From Bdellovibrionales bacterium RIFOXYC1_FULL_37_79 (GTDB lineage Bacteria; Bdellovibrionota; Bacteriovoracia; Bacteriovoracales; Bacteriovoracaceae), in NCBI GenBank assembly GCA_001770015.1, contig MEQB01000052.1, positions 1 through 64,000 of the forward strand: DNA of 64,000 bases, given 5' to 3'. Position numbers and translations under genes: made by a program. Position 1 is the stretch's first letter; each line of letters begins with the position of its first letter. The notes under the pieces are model-generated. The model saw nothing but the letters and a program-made list of their open reading frames with translations. It did not search any database and had not been told where the DNA came from. Positions 16,201 through 24,947 of this stretch are shown here, piece after piece.

Positions 16201-16338
16201 GGCGTAATCCTCTTTGATCCGATTTTCCAAGGTCTTGCCATCAGTTTAATGGCCGGTTCAATTATTTCGGCACTGCTTTCCATCCCCCTGATACCCGTTT
16301 TATATTACTGGTTAAGGAAAGATATGGAGGTCAATTGA
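13201..16338 (+). CDS. RND efflux pump permease
   Basis: 1045 residues, full length for the RND (AcrB/MexB/CzcA) superfamily. One TM segment near the N-terminus (residues 17-37), a large periplasmic loop, six TM segments around 340-560 and a second half of the same design with TM segments from about 880. Residues 405-417 (GILVDDAIVVVEN) are the TM4 motif with the proton-relay pair Asp409/Asp410. The pump would export a toxic compound by proton antiport. CAGGAG precedes the ATG. It is the last gene of the thioredoxin/repressor/TolC operon. Heavy-metal (HME) and hydrophobe (HAE) types differ by a charged residue in TM4; the DD pair here fits the HAE side. The substrate is unknown, and a sulfur compound is suggested only by the neighbours. 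Confidence 0.9.
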   Translation: MKNKLGFAGKIASKFLNSKLTLLFVLFSLTLGVFSIIMTAKEEEPQIKVPMIDVMIPVPGYSPQEIEKRVSNIVEREMSALTQVKHVYSTSMENFAMVTVRFEVGEDLETSLIKVHDKMMQLKAKLPSEMMSPTVKSFTIDDVPFYSLTFFSKNLNSSEIRYQVYPIVQKLQEIDGIADLGYIGGERKVVRIIPDLIKLQTYGVTLLEMKDAVEKSSSEFTVAVLRERTPEPLLAVGSFIKNIDDINNIPIGRRFGKTLKLSDMASVIYDFDNVKSKVLHGKEFLSAITVTFTKKKGTNATNLAINIKNQLDDLWKESNLGENIAYEVTRDYGQTAKEKSDELLEHLILATISVMILIALTMGIRVSLVVGIAVPVTLAMTLLIYYLMGYTLNRVTLFALIFSIGILVDDAIVVVENIYRHLAMGKNTNRDDLINEATDEVGNPTILATLTVIVAIMPMAFVGGLMGPYMRPIPIGASMAMIFSLFIAFMITPWASKRIIGTKVTAHEEKHDGFLARYFKVMMTWIVARPKNSIIVGISVFILLLGSVSLILTKQVKVKMLPFDNKSEFQVLIDMPPGATLLETENLAKNISTRLYSYKEVQNIQAYVGTAAPFNFSGMVKHSFLRASSYRADLQVNLLPKHDRDMQSHPLVTKMRQEILKEFASNDMLKIKFLEIPPGPPVLSTLLGEIYHPNDQIAKDATLKLASIYKSTDGVVETDTTYEIPQEKLFFNFEREQGMIHGVPQKYATATILMALGDLNLFPLHIDNEEESIFMRLTLLDSIKQSNDQLLSLLVPSMEGDKIPLQKVLKVEKKFTANPIYHKDLKKVSYVMAEVAGSEESPFYAISNMSDKLNDYEVTYTQVPNVHAKPILKWDGEMDITIEVFRDMGIAFFIAVVFILLIVIGWYNSFILPLIIIVPIPLTLIGIIPGHLLAGAFFTATSMIGFIAGAGITVRNSIILVDFIEMKRAEGLSAKDAIIESTIVRFRPILLTALAVLVAGGVILFDPIFQGLAISLMAGSIISALLSIPLIPVLYYWLRKDMEVN

Positions 16339-16345
16339 GCTTTTT

Positions 16346-17149
16346 TTAATCAACCACCACTTTCATAATAAGTGGTTTATGATCGGAAGAAGTGAAATTT
16401 TCAAGCACGTGCGGATCAACAATCCGCACCCCTCGATAAAGGACATGGTCAATAGTTCCCCACACCAACTTGATCCGCTCGGGAAATTGGGTAAATTGTA
16501 GATTTAAATTTTTCGCCACACGATCAACTACTTGCTTTCGATTTTTTTTCCAGCAATTAAAATCTCCGGCAAAAATCAAAGGACCTTGGTGAGCGCTTAA
16601 TAATTTCTCCATTCTGTTCATTTCTGCTTCATACACATCATCATCTACAAAATTGATGGAATGGATATTAGCAATCATCACATTCTGATTATTAATCTTA
16701 TAAGTGGCAATCGTCATCACCTTGGGAGTGTTAATAATAGGTTCCAATCCAACCGATCGCACCCAGCTTAGCTCATCCATTTTTATATTACTAATATTCG
16801 CTACGCCGGTTTGGTATTCGTTACCTTTTAAAAAACTGATAGCAAAATCGATGCGATGATTTTTATAACTATCCCAGTACGAATTCAAAATCTCACTGGA
16901 AGCAAATTCTTGAATCAACATTAAATCATGATTTTTTGAAAAATTCAAAAGATCTTGCTGGGCACCTCTTTTTTCAAGTTTCTTGATATTCCAGACAAGC
17001 AGATTAAATTCATTCGCATTTTCAGAATAATCCATTGATTCATTCCAAACCCTCAGAACATCCTGATCGGCAGGAACACTAAATCCGCCAAACGAAATGA
17101 AAGAAAAACCATATAACACAACCCCTACCAGCAAGACTTTTTTTCCCAT
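16346..17149 (-). CDS. exported endonuclease/exonuclease/phosphatase-family protein
   Basis: 267 residues. Residues 1-20 are a signal peptide or anchor. The EEP fold motifs are all present: Asn54 in LLVWNIKK, Glu81 in LMLIQEF, His in IANIHSIN, Asp and Asn in FAGDFNCW, and the terminal SSDHKPL with the catalytic Asp-His. The fold cleaves phosphodiesters in DNA, RNA or phospholipid head groups, using Mg2+. A secreted member could degrade extracellular DNA or attack lipids; the sequence alone does not decide. GGAAGG precedes the ATG. It is convergent with the RND gene (7 bases between stops) and forms its own unit. Confidence 0.85.
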   Translation of the reverse strand: MGKKVLLVGVVLYGFSFISFGGFSVPADQDVLRVWNESMDYSENANEFNLLVWNIKKLEKRGAQQDLLNFSKNHDLMLIQEFASSEILNSYWDSYKNHRIDFAISFLKGNEYQTGVANISNIKMDELSWVRSVGLEPIINTPKVMTIATYKINNQNVMIANIHSINFVDDDVYEAEMNRMEKLLSAHQGPLIFAGDFNCWKKNRKQVVDRVAKNLNLQFTQFPERIKLVWGTIDHVLYRGVRIVDPHVLENFTSSDHKPLIMKVVVD

Positions 17150-17208
17150 CTATCCTTCCCTTGAAATCTAAATAGTCATTTAAGTGTGGCATATTTGGAA
17201 ACCTTTGT

Positions 17209-17238
17209 AAAAAAAAGGCCCACAAAACTTGTGGGCCT
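17209..17238 (-). terminator. rho-independent terminator of the PFOR gene
   Basis: Perfect 9-bp stem AGGCCCACA (17216-17224) and TGTGGGCCT (17230-17238) with a 5-base loop. On the - strand it is followed by a T-run (complement of the A-run at 17209-17216). It lies 28 bases after the PFOR stop codon. Confidence 0.88.
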
Positions 17239-17265
17239 GATAAATATCAATTTTTTTTAAAGCGG

Positions 17266-20200
17266 TTATTTTTCACCGCAAGGCATTTCGGCCATTCTCT
17301 TATATGAATTGAATCTCCACTTGGCGTCTACCAGGGCATCCTTGAAGAGTTTTTCTGCTTCCTGGGGATAGCTTTTTACCAGCGATGAATAACGAACTTC
17401 ACCCATGATAAAATCATTAAATTTATTCCAATCTGGTTCTTTAGAATCAAGTACAAATGGATTTTTACCTTCATTTTCAAGCATTGGATTATATCTATAA
17501 AGCGACCAATATCCCGCTTCTACAGCCTCTTTCTGTTCTTTTAATCCATAACTCATGCCTTTTTTCATTCCCTGGTTAATACAAGTCGAGTAAGCAATAA
17601 TGAGCGATGGGCCCTTATAATTTTCAGCTTCTTCCAAAGCCTTAATGTACTGGTTTTGATTGGCACCGATTGCCACCTGGGCAACGTAAACATAACCATA
17701 ACTCATTGCCATTCTACCTAAATCTTTTTTTCTGGTTTTCTTTCCACTCGCTGCAAACTTGGCAACTGAGCCAGTGGGCGATGCCTTGGAAGCTTGGCCA
17801 CCGGTATTGGAATAAACTTCGGTATCTACCACAAGCACATTGATATCTTCATTTTGCGCCAGTACGTGATCAAGCCCGCCATAACCGATGTCATAGGCCC
17901 AACCATCACCACCAAATACCCAAATTGATTTTTTAACGAAGTGATCTTTAAGTTTTAAAAGTTCTTGGCATGCTTCATTTCCGCATTTTTCCAACATCGG
18001 CACTAATTGCTTTTTAATCTCTTTGGTTTTGTCGCCATTATTTTTATTATCAAGCCACTCTTTAAAAAGCACCTGACAATCAGAAGAAACGTTTTCCAAA
18101 TTTTCCCTCATGATGCGTTCAACTCGATCACGAAGCTTTCCCTGGCCTACTACAAAGCCAAATCCGTACTCCGCATTATCTTCAAAAAGCGAATTGGCCC
18201 AAGCAGGTCCCTTGCCTTCGTCATTTTTGCAGTAAGGGGTAGATGGACATGACCCGCCATAAATGGATGAACAACCCGTGGCGTTTGCCACCATCATACG
18301 ATCCCCATAAAGTTGGGTGATCAGTTTAATATAAGCGGTTTCACCACAACCGGCACAAGCACCGGAAAATTCAAAAAGTGGCCTAGCAAACTGGCTACCT
18401 TTAACCGTACTGGTTTTAAAATGTTCCGTCTTATAACTGACATTTTTAGTAATATAATCCCAATTTTTAGTTTCTTTGAGTTGTCCTTCCAGCGGCCTAA
18501 GTACCAACGCTTTAGTTTTCGCAGGACAGGTTTCCACACACACGCCACATCCGGTACAATCAAGCGGTGATATCTGAATTTTATATTGATACTTTTCAAG
18601 TCCCTTGCCTTGGGCCTGTTTCGTCACCATACCTGACGGAGCATTTTTCATTTCTTTTTCATCCAGTAAAAATGGTCTGATAACCGCATGAGGACATACA
18701 TAGGCACACTGATTACATTGAATGCAATTTTCTGACTGCCACTCGGGAATATTAACCGCAATACCCCTTTTTTCAAACTGGGTAGAGCCAGATGGAAACG
18801 TTCCATCCGAATCTTGCATAAAGGCACTCACCGGCAAATTATCTCCATCAAGAAAATTGATAGGAGCAGCTATATTTTTCACAAAATTGACAAGCTTGGC
18901 ATCTTCGCACGCTTCCAATCCGTACACCTTATAATCGTCGTTACTGCAATCTAAATTGGCCCACGCAGAATCAATTTTAACCGACACCAATCCTTTATCA
19001 CCTTGATCAACGGCATCGTTATTCATTTTAACAATATTTTCACCTTTTTTGCCGTAGGTTTTTTGATTAGCCTTTTTCATAAATTTTACAGCGTCAGCAT
19101 AATCAATAACATTAGAAAGTTTGAAAAAAGCTGATTGCATAATGGTATTGGTTCTGGTTCCAAGCCCTAAATCACTGGCAATCTGAGTAGCGTTGATAAT
19201 ATAAAATTTGACCTGGTTATCGGCCATCTGTTTTTTCATACGATTGGGTAGGTGATTAATGACTTCTTTGGCATCCCAAATAGAATTTAAAAGGAAGGTT
19301 CCCCCTTTTTTAATTCCTCGAAGCAAATCATATTTATCCAGGTAAGATGGAACTGAACAGGAAACAAAGCTTGGGTTATTGACAAAATAAATAGAAGTAA
19401 TGGGTTTTTTCCCAAAACGTAAATGAGAAATAGTAACCCCACCGGATTTTTTAGAATCATAGGCAAAATAACCTTGAGCATACATCGGAGTTTCATCTCC
19501 AATTATTTTAATGGAGTTTTTATTCGCACCCACGGTTCCATCAGCTCCTAATCCAAAAAATTTACATTCCACTGTCCCTTCGGGCACGGTATTGACATCA
19601 GGTCCCAGTTTAAGCGAAGTAAAAGTTACATCGTCAACAATCCCGATCGTAAAATTATTTTTAGGTTCTGATTGCTTTAAATTTTCATAAACGGAAATGA
19701 TTTGGCTTGGGGTGGTATCCTTGGAAGAAAGTCCATACCTTCCCCCTACAATCAGCGGACGGGTTTTAGCATCGTAGAGAGCATTTCTAACGTCAATATA
19801 AAGTGGCTCGCCGTTAGCACCTGGCTCTTTCGTTCTATCTAAAACCGCAATTTTAGTTGCTGTAGATGGAATAACTGCCGTCAAATATTTGGGCGAGAAT
19901 GGCCTAAACAAATGGACCGCCACACATCCCACTTTCTCACCATTCTTATTTAAATAATCAACGGTTTCTTTAATGGTGTCAGTCACTGACCCCATGGCCA
20001 CAATCACTCTCTGGGCATCTGTAGCGCCGTAGTAAGTAAAAGGTTTGTACTCCCTACCTGTTAGTTTTGAAATTTCTCTCATATAGTCGTTAACGATATC
20101 CGGAAGAGTATCATACTTCTTATTCACGGTTTCTCGTGCTTGAAAATAAACATCCGGATTTTGCGCAGTACCTTTTGTTACCGGACGTTCACTATTAAGT

Positions 20201-20820
20201 GAGCTATCCCTGAATTCTTGTAAGGCCTTATAATCCACTAATTTTTTCAGCTCCTCATAATCCCAGGAATCAATCTTTTGAATTTCGTGACTGGTTCTAA
20301 AACCGTCAAAAAAATGAACGAAAGGCATCCTGGCCTTAATGGCCGTTAAGTGAGCAACCGCTCCCAAATCCATCACCTGCTGAACTGATCCTGAAGCCAG
20401 CATCGCAAAGCCGGTTTGTCTTGCCGAATAAACATCGGTATGCTCACCAAAAATGGAAAGAGCATGAGTGGCTATCTGCCTGGCCGATACATGTAAAACA
20501 CAGGGAAGTTGTTCACCCGCAATTTTATACATATTGGGAATCATCAAAAGCAGTCCCTGAGAAGCAGTATAGGTGGTAGTGAGCGCACCTGCTTGCAGTG
20601 AACCATGCACCGTACCCGCTGCTCCGGCTTCCGACTGCATCTCGACCACTTTGACGGTTTCACCGAATATATTTTTCTTTCCATCAGCTGCCCATTGATC
20701 CACATATTGGGGCATATCAGAGGAAGGGGTGATGGGATAAATTCCAGCGGTTTCCGTAAAAGCATAAGAAACATGGGCCGCTGCCATATTTCCATCCATT
20801 GTCTGTTTTTTCATGGTCAT
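17266..20820 (-). CDS. nifJ: pyruvate:ferredoxin (flavodoxin) oxidoreductase
   Basis: 1184 residues, the usual length of the homodimeric single-chain enzyme. It oxidises pyruvate and CoA to acetyl-CoA and CO2, passing electrons to ferredoxin or flavodoxin. Domain order is as expected: alpha domain with TAGIYPITPSS, gamma domain, two 4Fe-4S motifs (CIQCNQCAYVCP at about 697 and CTGCGVCVETCP at about 753), then the thiamine-diphosphate domain with GACAGCGET, a GDGWAYDIGYGG motif and NTGGQASK. AAGGAG stands 6 bases before the ATG. It is monocistronic with its own terminator. The enzyme is oxygen-sensitive in most organisms, so its presence implies life with low or fluctuating oxygen. The window also has pyruvate dehydrogenase E1. 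Confidence 0.97.
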   Translation of the reverse strand: MTMKKQTMDGNMAAAHVSYAFTETAGIYPITPSSDMPQYVDQWAADGKKNIFGETVKVVEMQSEAGAAGTVHGSLQAGALTTTYTASQGLLLMIPNMYKIAGEQLPCVLHVSARQIATHALSIFGEHTDVYSARQTGFAMLASGSVQQVMDLGAVAHLTAIKARMPFVHFFDGFRTSHEIQKIDSWDYEELKKLVDYKALQEFRDSSLNSERPVTKGTAQNPDVYFQARETVNKKYDTLPDIVNDYMREISKLTGREYKPFTYYGATDAQRVIVAMGSVTDTIKETVDYLNKNGEKVGCVAVHLFRPFSPKYLTAVIPSTATKIAVLDRTKEPGANGEPLYIDVRNALYDAKTRPLIVGGRYGLSSKDTTPSQIISVYENLKQSEPKNNFTIGIVDDVTFTSLKLGPDVNTVPEGTVECKFFGLGADGTVGANKNSIKIIGDETPMYAQGYFAYDSKKSGGVTISHLRFGKKPITSIYFVNNPSFVSCSVPSYLDKYDLLRGIKKGGTFLLNSIWDAKEVINHLPNRMKKQMADNQVKFYIINATQIASDLGLGTRTNTIMQSAFFKLSNVIDYADAVKFMKKANQKTYGKKGENIVKMNNDAVDQGDKGLVSVKIDSAWANLDCSNDDYKVYGLEACEDAKLVNFVKNIAAPINFLDGDNLPVSAFMQDSDGTFPSGSTQFEKRGIAVNIPEWQSENCIQCNQCAYVCPHAVIRPFLLDEKEMKNAPSGMVTKQAQGKGLEKYQYKIQISPLDCTGCGVCVETCPAKTKALVLRPLEGQLKETKNWDYITKNVSYKTEHFKTSTVKGSQFARPLFEFSGACAGCGETAYIKLITQLYGDRMMVANATGCSSIYGGSCPSTPYCKNDEGKGPAWANSLFEDNAEYGFGFVVGQGKLRDRVERIMRENLENVSSDCQVLFKEWLDNKNNGDKTKEIKKQLVPMLEKCGNEACQELLKLKDHFVKKSIWVFGGDGWAYDIGYGGLDHVLAQNEDINVLVVDTEVYSNTGGQASKASPTGSVAKFAASGKKTRKKDLGRMAMSYGYVYVAQVAIGANQNQYIKALEEAENYKGPSLIIAYSTCINQGMKKGMSYGLKEQKEAVEAGYWSLYRYNPMLENEGKNPFVLDSKEPDWNKFNDFIMGEVRYSSLVKSYPQEAEKLFKDALVDAKWRFNSYKRMAEMPCGEK

Positions 20821-21027
20821 TTTTTGACTCCTTAATTTGAGATATCATACATAATTTGAATTTTTCTTTGGAAATTCCCACTATTTTTACACCACCGGAA
20901 ACCCCTTTTCAATTGTTATCGTTTTTTTTGACACAATTAAAATATGGCTGCTTTTGTGCACTACGGCGTTTACTTAAAATCTTGACCAATGTATATTTTT
21001 TCTCCTTCCCAAGAAAAGGAGCTACGG

Positions 21028-23103
21028 ATGACCGCCACCATTTTATCCCATAAAGATTTTTGTTTGAATAAATACAAAAACGAAACCGTCCCTTTTCTCA
21101 TCAATCGAAAACTTCTTATTCATAAGCAGCTGGAAAAACCCCAACGCACCTATTGCGTCTATAGCGACCTCCACGGCTCCTTTGAAAAATATGTCTACTG
21201 GTTAAAAAACGGGCTAGGCTACTATTCCATCGCCATCTCCGAAATCCTGGGAGCTTCCTATTCCAAAGAAATTTATCAAAAATTTGAGCGTTTGTTCCTT
21301 TTGGTAAACCGCAACCGGATTAACTCCATTCAAAAACATGTGGAAGATCCACACAGCACCGACTGGGACGTCACCGACTATTTTGATGAATCCGTCCCCA
21401 AAATCTACATTGATACCATCGAAGAATTAGAGGCCATGGGATTGTCCCGCAGAAGAATTCTCGAAGACATTCTCAAAATCCTGCGCTTAATCACCCGTGG
21501 TGATGAACACCGGATTATTAAAGTTCTCCCCAGGACTTATCTGGAAAATATTTTAAAACTTTATTTTAAAGAGGATCGCCGCAGTTATATCTCACTGGTA
21601 GATGGCATTACCGAAAATTTCAGCGTATTTTGCGTCACCACTTCCTTTATCATCAAACTGATCTCCCTTAACGTCTTTGATAAGCACATTAATCTGGGTG
21701 ATACCTTCGATCGAGGAAACGGATCTGATAAATTAATCAAACTCTACAAGGCCTACTTCGGGCCGGCAACCAGTGCCAGTCCCCTCCACTACATCTGGGG
21801 AAATCATGATATTTTATGGTTGGGTGCTTCAGTTGGAAATCCAGTGTGCTGTATGACTGCGCTTAGAATTTCCATGCGCTATAACAACGTTGACTTTCTT
21901 TTCAGATACGGCTTTAATCTGGATAAACTAAAAAACCTCTCTCTTAACCAGTATAAAATTAAACCCACCGGCAAATATATCAAAGAACGCAATGATGATT
22001 TATGGCCTGAAGACGTGCAAATCAAAATGACCAAGGCTTTACTCGTCCTAGAATCCAAACTGACCGTCAGTTGTCTCGAAGAAGCACTCACCCTCAAAGG
22101 CCACATTGATTATAGGCCCTATCTAACCCATTATACCAACCTGCTTAATTACCTGGTTACAGATATCCCGGAAGATGCCCACCAATGGGATGAATTCATG
22201 AAAAACAATCCCCTTTATATTGATTGCTTTTTTCCCTCCGTATCCAAGAACAATCCATCAGAATTAACCGCTGAGGAACAAGAAGTAGTGGAAGATATTG
22301 TCAGGCAATTTACTACCCTTTTCAAATTACAAGACGACATTAAATGGATGTTTGATAAAGGCGAAACTTACCGGGTAATGGATAATACCGTTTACTACCA
22401 TGCCGCTTTACCTGCCACTGAAAATATGGACCTGGAAGAAGTGAAAGGCCTTAAAGGCAAAGAGCTTTTGGATTTCATTCAAAGGGATTTAAAAAGAATC
22501 GGCGAGGCCCATCGGGATGGCACCCCTCTTACACACCGGGAAAAAATGCAGTTTTGGTATCTTTGGTGTGGCAGTGAATCGCCCTTTTTCTGTAAATCCA
22601 AAATGGCCACTCTGGAGCGGGCCATCTTTAATAAATTAATTGCCGAAAACGATCCAGTAACCACCCATCACGAAGAAAAAAATTACTATTATAAATTTAT
22701 CAGAAACGATATTTTTTTAAACAAGCTGCTTTTGGAATTTCATGCCGATAAAATTTGTATGGGACACACTCCGGTGAAAAGCGCCAATGACGGCATCCTA
22801 TCTGATAATCTACGGGCCTTTATTGTAGATGGTGGGGCATCCAGTGCTTATGGGGACAGGGGAACTGTCTTAATCAATACTCCTGACTTTACTTACGTCA
22901 CCTTTCATCCCGGCATTGACGAACTGATTGCCGCCGAAAAAGAAAATCGGCTGCCCGATATTAAAATTGAAACCTTGGAAGAAAGAAAAAATCTTTCCCT
23001 GAGAAATGTCGATAAGGGATATTTCTTACGAAGAGAGCTGGAAGCCTTAAACGAACTTTTGGAGGAAAAACTGGATCAGTGGTGTGATGGATACTTCGTG
23101 TAA
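21028..23103 (+). CDS. fbp: fructose-1,6-bisphosphatase, class III
   Basis: 691 residues. The start at 21028 is chosen because AAAGGAG lies 8 bases before it; a longer in-frame start at 20989 has no ribosome site. The protein shows the metallophosphoesterase motifs of the class III (Firmicutes-type, COG3855) enzymes: CVYSDLHGSFEK (residues 43-54), GDTFDRG, WGNHDILW and a C-terminal HTPVKSANDG followed by VDGGASSAYGDRG. It hydrolyses fructose 1,6-bisphosphate in gluconeogenesis and is Mn2+-dependent in characterised members. Class III is best known from Firmicutes and Bacteroidetes. It is divergent from the PFOR gene, so both may share a control region at 20821-21027, and it is convergent with the MFS gene with two bases between stops. 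Confidence 0.93.
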   Translation: MTATILSHKDFCLNKYKNETVPFLINRKLLIHKQLEKPQRTYCVYSDLHGSFEKYVYWLKNGLGYYSIAISEILGASYSKEIYQKFERLFLLVNRNRINSIQKHVEDPHSTDWDVTDYFDESVPKIYIDTIEELEAMGLSRRRILEDILKILRLITRGDEHRIIKVLPRTYLENILKLYFKEDRRSYISLVDGITENFSVFCVTTSFIIKLISLNVFDKHINLGDTFDRGNGSDKLIKLYKAYFGPATSASPLHYIWGNHDILWLGASVGNPVCCMTALRISMRYNNVDFLFRYGFNLDKLKNLSLNQYKIKPTGKYIKERNDDLWPEDVQIKMTKALLVLESKLTVSCLEEALTLKGHIDYRPYLTHYTNLLNYLVTDIPEDAHQWDEFMKNNPLYIDCFFPSVSKNNPSELTAEEQEVVEDIVRQFTTLFKLQDDIKWMFDKGETYRVMDNTVYYHAALPATENMDLEEVKGLKGKELLDFIQRDLKRIGEAHRDGTPLTHREKMQFWYLWCGSESPFFCKSKMATLERAIFNKLIAENDPVTTHHEEKNYYYKFIRNDIFLNKLLLEFHADKICMGHTPVKSANDGILSDNLRAFIVDGGASSAYGDRGTVLINTPDFTYVTFHPGIDELIAAEKENRLPDIKIETLEERKNLSLRNVDKGYFLRRELEALNELLEEKLDQWCDGYFV

Positions 23104-23105
23104 GC

Positions 23106-24350
23106 TTAAGACAGCGCAAATGGTTTTTTAGATTTTACATAGAATGCGATGGCCACCATAAAACAAATCACCGATGAAATAATAATAGTGGTGCGGGCCC
23201 CGATGAATTCTGCGATAATTCCGGCCAAAAAAGATCCCAAGGGCATGCCACCAAAAAAGGCGACCGAATAAACACTCATCACTCTCCCTCTTAACTGATC
23301 ACTCACCAGGGATTGAATCAGGCTATTAAGAGTATTAAAAATAATAATGAGTCCTACCCCCATTCCTATCATGAAGATCAGGGCCATTTTTAAATTGTCA
23401 TGAAGGGCGAAAAGTAAAAGAAAAATGGGAAAAAGAAAAGTGGCTGTTTGCAAGACTCCATATCTTTTGGTGACACTTCCAATCGATGCAACAATTAAGG
23501 CCCCCATTAATGATCCAAGTCCCCGGGCCGAATTAAGATACCCGTAAGTCACCGCATTCCCTTTTAAGATATCGGTGGCCCAGGCCGGCAAAAGCGTCGT
23601 AAAGGACATCCCGATGCTTCCCGTACATAAGGTGAGCAGAATAAATAAGCGGATAGTTTCATTCTTAAAACAATATTGCATGCCCTCCGCCAGTTGGCCT
23701 TTCAGGGGTTTCTTATCTTTGGTTTTCGAAAGGCTATCCATCTTTAACCCAAACAAGACTAGAATAATCGCCAAAAAAGACAATCCATTTACCAAAAAAC
23801 ACCAACTGGCACCCATGGAAGCATACATAATACCAGCAATGGCAGGCCCAATAATGGCCCCCAGATTAAACATCATGGAATTAAGGGCAATGGCATTACT
23901 TAAATCTTTTTTTTGCACCAATTCAAATACAAACGCCTGGCGGGCCGGCACATCAAAGGAATTAGTAATCCCAAATAAAACCGACAGCATCAGAATATGC
24001 CAGGGAAGCACAACTTGAAAATAAACCAAAAAAAACAAGATGAAGGCCAGGATCATCATTACTGATTGAGTGATAATTAACAAATATCTTCTTGAGAAAC
24101 GATCGGCAAACACCCCTCCATAAAGCATCAGCAATATGGTGGGCAGGCCAGACGCCAGGCTCATATAACCAAGATACGCCATGGAGTGGGTCAATTCATA
24201 CATCAAATAACCTTGGGCGGTGATCTGCACCCAGGTCCCTACCAGCGATATGATTTGACCGATAAACCAGAGCCGATAATTGGGATATTTCAAGGAAACA
24301 AAAGTTGTGTTCGTATATAACTTGAAATCTATAATATTCATTCTCAACAT
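23106..24350 (-). CDS. MFS transporter, EntS/MFS_3-like
   Basis: 414 residues with about 12 membrane-spanning segments. The loop between TM2 and TM3 carries the MFS signature GGVFADRFSRRYLL, and a related NVLRGRV-type loop is seen as LVSDQLRGRVMSVY in the second half. This arrangement is typical of the MFS_3 group, which includes the enterobactin exporter EntS and many putative drug exporters. It is probably a proton-driven exporter in the inner membrane. The substrate is unknown, and no siderophore genes are nearby. An alternative start lies three codons in (24341). The gene is convergent with fbp. Confidence 0.85.
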   Translation of the reverse strand: MLRMNIIDFKLYTNTTFVSLKYPNYRLWFIGQIISLVGTWVQITAQGYLMYELTHSMAYLGYMSLASGLPTILLMLYGGVFADRFSRRYLLIITQSVMMILAFILFFLVYFQVVLPWHILMLSVLFGITNSFDVPARQAFVFELVQKKDLSNAIALNSMMFNLGAIIGPAIAGIMYASMGASWCFLVNGLSFLAIILVLFGLKMDSLSKTKDKKPLKGQLAEGMQYCFKNETIRLFILLTLCTGSIGMSFTTLLPAWATDILKGNAVTYGYLNSARGLGSLMGALIVASIGSVTKRYGVLQTATFLFPIFLLLFALHDNLKMALIFMIGMGVGLIIIFNTLNSLIQSLVSDQLRGRVMSVYSVAFFGGMPLGSFLAGIIAEFIGARTTIIISSVICFMVAIAFYVKSKKPFALS

Positions 24351-24446
24351 GTCTTAATCTTTTTTTGCATCATTCACTCACAACCACACTAGTAATTTAA
24401 TTTGTTTTTTTTGACTTGGAAACTTATATTTCAAAAAGGTGATTTA

Positions 24447-24947
24447 TTAATTCCTAAACAATGTTTCACTAATACTTTGAATAATCAGATCCCGGTCACG
24501 GTGACGGTCAGTCGTTTCCATCAGATTGATTTTAATTCCGCTATCTCCGAAGTTGGTCTCAATATCAATACACTTTCCACCACATTTGAAAACGATATAG
24601 ATTCGTGGAATGACTTTCATATTTTTATTTTCAATTTTGGCCCATTTTTGATTACTCCAAGTAATCATTTTGTCAACAGAGTCATTTTCATTAACCTCAA
24701 GGTCAGTGTATTTACCCCCTGTTTCAGGGGAGATTGCAGTTTAAAAACAGTTCCATATTCATGATCGTTAAAAGTATCATCATCCATATTTACCGTGGGG
24801 CGAAAACCTTTCATTGGATTTTTAAAGGCCTCAGAACTTTCAGAAAAATTTTAATGTGATTTGTGTTGCTGCCAACAATCTGTCTTGTATTAAAGTCAGA
24901 AAATTTATTACAATAAATAGTAAGAAAAATAATTTCAACTTCTTCAT
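24447..24947 (-). pseudogene. chimeric pseudogene: DUF4874/4832-like start joined to a VWA-protein tail
   Basis: A signal-peptide start (ATG 24947, MKKLKLFFLLFIVINF) overlaps the stop of the upstream gene (ATGA). The frame breaks at a TGA (24842-24840) and continues in another frame as SEAFKNPMKGFRP, TFNDHEYGTVFKLQ. It breaks again near a G5 run (24715-24719) and continues as KYTDLEVNENDSVDK, KWAKIENKNMKVIPRIYI. This reads like the N-terminal part of secreted DUF4874/DUF4832 (glycosidase-like) proteins. After IVFK the frame switches to a diverged copy of the last 45 residues of the VWA protein at 26378-27412 (GGKCIDIE.N.GDSGI.IN, ending LFRN and stop). Two frameshifts plus a recombined end indicate a dead gene. 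Confidence 0.75.

Noticed and set aside
24402-24764. 120-codon frame on the + strand
   Set aside because: It is antisense to the chimeric pseudogene, whose - strand frames match real protein sequences.
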